From assembly GCA_965656185.1 (NCBI GenBank), contig CBFHJH010000001.1, positions 248,001 to 312,000 of the forward strand: a stretch of DNA of 64,000 bases, in the 5' to 3' direction. This document shows positions 60,814 through 64,000 of the stretch, one piece after another. How positions within the stretch are numbered: position 1 is the first letter of the stretch; each line of letters begins with the position of its first letter. The notes under the pieces were generated by a model. It was not told the DNA's origin, ran no database searches, and worked only from the letters and a program-made list of their open reading frames with translations. The translations under genes were made by a program, and so were the position numbers. The stretch is from Croceimicrobium sp965656185. GTDB taxonomy: Bacteria; Bacteroidota; Bacteroidia; Flavobacteriales; Schleiferiaceae.

Positions 60814-61667
60814 TAGAGCACTTTTAAGCTTTTTCGATAGAGTTTGTACTGGGTACTAACGGTTTGAATTTGGTAATTGCTATTTCTATAAAATGCAATC
60901 GATTCTTGTTCTCCCAGCATCAAAAAGCCTCCTGGGCAAAGATGCCTTTCCAGTCGTGCCAAGGGTTTGGATTGATGTAAATGATTGAAATAGATCAATA
61001 CATTTCTACAAAGAATGAGGTCGTATTGAGCGGCTAACTCCGATTGTGTAAGGTCAAATAAGCTCCATTCTACTTTTTCAAAAAGCTTGGGATTGAAAAA
61101 GCACATGGACGAGGTACTTTGATAGTAATCGCTTAAATCAGCTATGCCACCAGACTTCTTGTAATTCATCGCAGCATGCTGAATCTTTGTTTTGGAAACC
61201 GCGAAATTCTTGGCCTTTTCTATGGCTTGAGCAGAAATATCGGTGGCCATGATGCGTGAATTGGCCAGCAATCCCGCTTCGTGTAAATGAATACATAAAC
61301 TGATTATTTCCTCTCCAGTACTGCAGCCTACAATGAGGATCTTCGGTTCAATGATTCTTCTTAGAAAGGGAAAAGCAGAGGTCTTTAATTCCTTTAAGGC
61401 ATTAGGTTCTCGGAAAAGCTCCGTCACTTTTACAGTAAACAGCTCAATGAACTTTTCGAAAAAATCTCGATTTCGCCCTAGTACTAGGCTTAATTCGTGC
61501 AAATTCTTAAGTCCGCTGCTCGTTATAACCCTTTGTAAACGGCGTTTCACCGATAAAGGGTTGTACCAATCTAAATGCAGCCCATAGCGGTCTTCTACCA
61601 ATTCACTGAATTGCTTCAGATCTTGGTCTCCGATCTCCGAAAGCTGCCTATGTGTAGTACTCTCCAT
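60813..61667 (-). CDS. CheR-type SAM methyltransferase
   Basis: This 284-residue protein has the N-terminal helical CheR domain (YGLHLDWYNPLSVKRRLQRV). The methyltransferase part has FTVKVTELFREPNALKEL, ILIVGCSTGEEIISLCIHLH and DLILCRNVLIYFNHLHQSKP, and ends GGFLMLGEQESIAFYR. True CheR methylates glutamates of chemoreceptors. No chemotaxis gene is present in the window, so the target may be another signalling protein. It is coupled to the phosphatase-family gene. Confidence 0.88.
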   Translation of the reverse strand: MESTTHRQLSEIGDQDLKQFSELVEDRYGLHLDWYNPLSVKRRLQRVITSSGLKNLHELSLVLGRNRDFFEKFIELFTVKVTELFREPNALKELKTSAFPFLRRIIEPKILIVGCSTGEEIISLCIHLHEAGLLANSRIMATDISAQAIEKAKNFAVSKTKIQHAAMNYKKSGGIADLSDYYQSTSSMCFFNPKLFEKVEWSLFDLTQSELAAQYDLILCRNVLIYFNHLHQSKPLARLERHLCPGGFLMLGEQESIAFYRNSNYQIQTVSTQYKLYRKSLKVL

Positions 61668-61699
61668 ATCTTGCGAAAATAATTTTATCCGCTAAACTT

Positions 61700-62506
61700 A
61701 TGCTAAGGCTAGGCCTAGTTTTATTGTTAATAGTAATCAATTTCCACGGGTCTGTCGCTCAAAGCTTTGGTATTAATCCTTTAATAAACGATTCTTGGCA
61801 AAACGCTGGTAATTGGTTTAAAGGTAGTTATGAGCAAAATGATGCAGTGTACTGGACCTTGGGAGGCTTTGGTGTTCTGGCGGTAATGGCCAACGACCAA
61901 CGCTGGCAGGCTACCTTACAATTAGAGAACCCGACCTTACGTACCAATATAAATGGTTTTAGCGAGGCTTTTGGTGATCCTTATGTAATGGGGGCCTTAG
62001 GCCTTGGTACTTATTTAGGAGCGAGTCTATCTGATAATAAAGATTTGCAGGGCCTAAGTAGCACGGCTTTACAATCTATGCTTACGGCCGGAGTAGCAGT
62101 TTTAGCTCTAAAACTGGTTTTTCATCGGGTGCGACCCGAGGAGCAAATTACTTTAGACCCTTACGATTTTAGAGGGCCTTCTTTCGCCTCAGATAATTTG
62201 TCTTTCCCATCTGGTCATACCACTATCGCCTTTGCTTTGGCTTCTTGTATTTCGGCCTATTACGATGATCCTTATTACCTAGCCATTCCTTTGTATACTT
62301 TGGCCTCACTTACGGCCTGGCAAAGGGTTTATGATCAAAAGCATTGGCCTTCTGATGTTCTAATGGGGGCTTTATTGGGAACTTACGTGGGTCGCAAAAT
62401 GGCGAAGTGGCAAAAGGGTAGATCTGCGCAAGTGAGCCTGGCTCCAAACCCCTGGGGAATGGGATTAGGATTTAGGATGCAGTTAGATCCTAATCGCGGT
62501 AAATAA
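61700..62506 (+). CDS. Exported PAP2-family phosphatase
   Basis: This 268-residue protein has a signal peptide (LLLIVINFHGSVAQ). The PAP2 signature is complete: KLVFHRVRPEEQ, FPSGHTTIAFALAS and WQRVYDQKHWPSDVLMGALL. Hydrophobic segments are present around the active site. Relatives with a signal peptide are known as envelope phosphatases acting on lipid phosphates or lipid A. It is the second PAP2 protein in the window (906-1568) but is not closely similar. It converges with the next gene with a 17-base overlap. Confidence 0.88.
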   Translation: MLRLGLVLLLIVINFHGSVAQSFGINPLINDSWQNAGNWFKGSYEQNDAVYWTLGGFGVLAVMANDQRWQATLQLENPTLRTNINGFSEAFGDPYVMGALGLGTYLGASLSDNKDLQGLSSTALQSMLTAGVAVLALKLVFHRVRPEEQITLDPYDFRGPSFASDNLSFPSGHTTIAFALASCISAYYDDPYYLAIPLYTLASLTAWQRVYDQKHWPSDVLMGALLGTYVGRKMAKWQKGRSAQVSLAPNPWGMGLGFRMQLDPNRGK

Positions 62507-63608
62507 TAAATACCTGCTTTTGTTGGTAATGCTCCAGGCTCAGGAGGTGACTGCCTTTGCTTATGGCTCTTAGATCCAAGTTTAGCACGTTTTTTTCTAG
62601 ATCCTTAAAATTTATTGTACCAGTTTGAGCAATACCACCGTCTCGAGCATAGACCTGCCATTTAACGCCTTGGTAGGCACCAAGATTTACTAGCTCTAGC
62701 TGAAGCGTGTCTTGAAAGTGTTTGGATCGAAGATTGGCTTGATAGGCTAGATCGCTTTGATAGTCTTGCAAAAAGCTTAGATCAGCACGATGTAGTTTTC
62801 CCACTCGGGTAAAATTGCTCTCTTCGCTAAAGTACAGTTGGCCTTGGTTAATGGCTAAGGCTTCTTTTTGAGAAAAGTAACCCAAGTCATATCGCAAGAT
62901 CTCTAGTTCTTTGCAGTGAAGATCGGGAATGTACCACAGGTATTGATAGCCGATAAGGAATAGGTCCTTCTGATTAAAGCCTTTTTCGGCTCCGCAGACC
63001 CACATAAATTGCATCAATCCCTTGCCGATCGGGAACTCTTGGAGCAATAGGGCAGCCTGTTCGACTTCCGAATGGGGGTCTAGGTAGTAAACCTTTACTA
63101 AAGCGTCGAATGGCTTAGTACGGTTTTTAGTGAACAAAAGCAGAGAGTCGTTGCGAAAAATCATCGCTTCGAGATCGTAGTATTTCTGAGGCTCTTCAGG
63201 CGGAAAGCCACTTTGTTCTGGGTAGTAGAAATCCAGCCTTTTTTGCAAACTGAAGTCCGCTTTGGATAAGACATAGACGCTTAGATCTCTTCTGCGATTG
63301 CCATTGTTGCCAAAATCACCGATAAAGATCTCTTTTTCCGAAACTGCCATCGACTCCCAGTCTATATTTTCCAAATTCGGGAGTGCCACTTTTTCTAATA
63401 AATTTCCTGCTGTGTCTAGGAGGAAAATGGCAGGCTCATTACCGCTATCATTGATCATCGCCAAGCGCTGATCATCCAGAAATACCATACCGGAACACTC
63501 TTCGAGACCATCTGGTAAATCGGTAACAACCATGCTGCCAATCCCTTGCGAAAAGCCGAGCCATGAATTTAGGAGAAAGTAAAGCTGCCAAAAAATACTG
63601 CGTATCAC
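62490..63608 (-). CDS. Exported beta-propeller-like protein (SdiA-regulated-like)
   Basis: This 372-residue protein has a GTG start and a signal peptide (FLLNSWLGFSQ). The pattern GLEECSGMVFLDDQRLAMIN, NIDWESMAVSEKEIFIGDFG, YDLEAMIFRNDSLLLFTKNR resembles the SdiA-regulated/esterase-like propeller group, in which similar repeats recur. The C-terminal ~75 residues look like a T9SS-type beta sandwich (QVYARDGGIAQTGTI, SKGSHLLSL) but lack the YPNP motif. Function is unknown. It overlaps queA by four bases. Confidence 0.68.
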   Translation of the reverse strand: MIRSIFWQLYFLLNSWLGFSQGIGSMVVTDLPDGLEECSGMVFLDDQRLAMINDSGNEPAIFLLDTAGNLLEKVALPNLENIDWESMAVSEKEIFIGDFGNNGNRRRDLSVYVLSKADFSLQKRLDFYYPEQSGFPPEEPQKYYDLEAMIFRNDSLLLFTKNRTKPFDALVKVYYLDPHSEVEQAALLLQEFPIGKGLMQFMWVCGAEKGFNQKDLFLIGYQYLWYIPDLHCKELEILRYDLGYFSQKEALAINQGQLYFSEESNFTRVGKLHRADLSFLQDYQSDLAYQANLRSKHFQDTLQLELVNLGAYQGVKWQVYARDGGIAQTGTINFKDLEKNVLNLDLRAISKGSHLLSLEHYQQKQVFIIYRD

Positions 63609-64000
63609 GATCGGTAATTTAATAAACAGCCATCGCCATAGCTCAAAAAGCGGAAATCATTTTCTAAGGCATAACGGTACACCTTTTCCCAATCCTTGCC
63701 AATTAAAGAGGATACCAATAACATTAGAGTCGATTTTGGCTGATGGAAATTGGTAATCAGGGCATTAATTAACTGATGACGATAACCTGGTGCGATGATG
63801 ATTTGAGTTTTAAAAGAAAGCCAGTCCTTGCCAATAGTATCCAGCAAATCCAAAAGGGCTTTTAAGCTTTCAGCTGGAATTACCCTTGGACAAGAACCGT
63901 CAAAGCCGATCCATTGCGGAATACAGATCTCCTCATCAGGATCAATTTTGCCATCTAAAAACAAGGCACCCAACCAGAACATCGACTCTAAGGCTCTTAA
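63605..64000 (-). CDS. queA: C-terminal part of tRNA preQ1(34) ribosyltransferase-isomerase (cut by window edge)
   Basis: The open frame runs from the right edge, with no start codon needed inside the window, to a TGA at 63605. The visible 131 residues contain TQIIIAPGYRHQ, LITNFHQPKSTLMLLVSSLI and NDFRFLSYGDGCLLN, the QueA C-terminal signatures; the usual ALES stretch precedes FWLG. QueA transfers the ribose of SAM to preQ1 in tRNA during queuosine synthesis. Its stop overlaps the next start by four bases. The N-terminal two thirds are outside the window. Confidence 0.93.
   Translation of the reverse strand, partial: LRALESMFWLGALFLDGKIDPDEEICIPQWIGFDGSCPRVIPAESLKALLDLLDTIGKDWLSFKTQIIIAPGYRHQLINALITNFHQPKSTLMLLVSSLIGKDWEKVYRYALENDFRFLSYGDGCLLNYRS

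Noticed and set aside
1..64000. CRISPR array, prophage, insertion sequence or rRNA operon
   Set aside because: I saw no spaced repeat array, transposase, integrase, phage structural gene or rRNA sequence on either strand.

Overview
The window looks like chromosomal DNA of a member of the Bacteroidota, most likely a marine, carotenoid-pigmented Flavobacteriales-type bacterium. Evidence: three secreted proteins end in type IX secretion (T9SS) type A sorting domains; there is a TonB-dependent receptor with an N-terminal carboxypeptidase-regulatory-like domain; DnaA, FahA, EttA and a PUA-less ProB have the form expected of this phylum; promoters match the Bacteroidota -33 TTTG / -7 TAnnTTTG pattern, which is complete at several genes and tRNAs; and start codons lack obvious Shine-Dalgarno sequences. 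I see no phage, IS element, CRISPR array or rRNA. The window is gene-dense. No stretch over 300 bases lacks a gene or tRNA; the largest bare gaps are about 244 bp before proC and 225 bp beside dnaA.

Layout. 1-7000: a cut-off ORF end, tRNA-Met, a START-like protein, a PAP2 phosphatase and a GT39 glycosyltransferase facing a polyprenyl-phosphate-sugar-type GT2, then a TonB-dependent receptor. 7000-20000: a T9SS-exported alpha/beta hydrolase directly behind the receptor, a class IV aminotransferase, AlgH/YqgE, pdxH, a RimB-RimK fusion, an enlarged PLP enzyme, an OFA-family MFS carrier with a 35-residue small subunit that overlaps its 3' end, small housekeeping genes and a secreted M43 metalloprotease. 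20000-28300: tRNA-Leu and tRNA-Lys, aroK and a nitroreductase, then a TetR/ABC/HlyD/TolC export operon whose ATPase has degenerate motifs, and a Na+/H+ antiporter. 28300-36200: FMN-binding protein, ettA, a GT92-like enzyme, ligA and dapA. 36200-48000: a crtD-cruF-crtZ carotenoid cassette, a PyrR-like phosphoribosyltransferase, a TPMT-type methyltransferase, proC-proB-proA, a pirin, an Asp-box protein and a GH13 lipoprotein. 48000-64000: fahA divergent from glyA, a DUF2089/membrane protein/T9SS hydrolase operon, an RsmI-like methylase with a low-molecular-weight phosphatase, a five-PAS histidine kinase, dnaA, a thioesterase, lipoproteins, an orphan CheR with an exonuclease/phosphatase-family protein, a second PAP2 protein and the end of queA.

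Several genes work as units. CruF, CrtD and CrtZ together supply the end-group chemistry of saproxanthin-type carotenoids. ProC/B/A make proline from glutamate. The receptor plus T9SS hydrolase may form a nutrient-acquisition pair. GT2, GT39 and PAP2 look like a lipid-linked sugar donor, user and recycler.

Two runs of N (2782-2880 and 25547-25643) interrupt genes but keep their reading frames. I found nothing I would call a clearly new system. The most unusual items are the degenerate ABC ATPase, the overlapping MFS small subunit missed by length-based gene finding, the long PLP enzyme, and several palindromic candidate operators beside predicted promoters.
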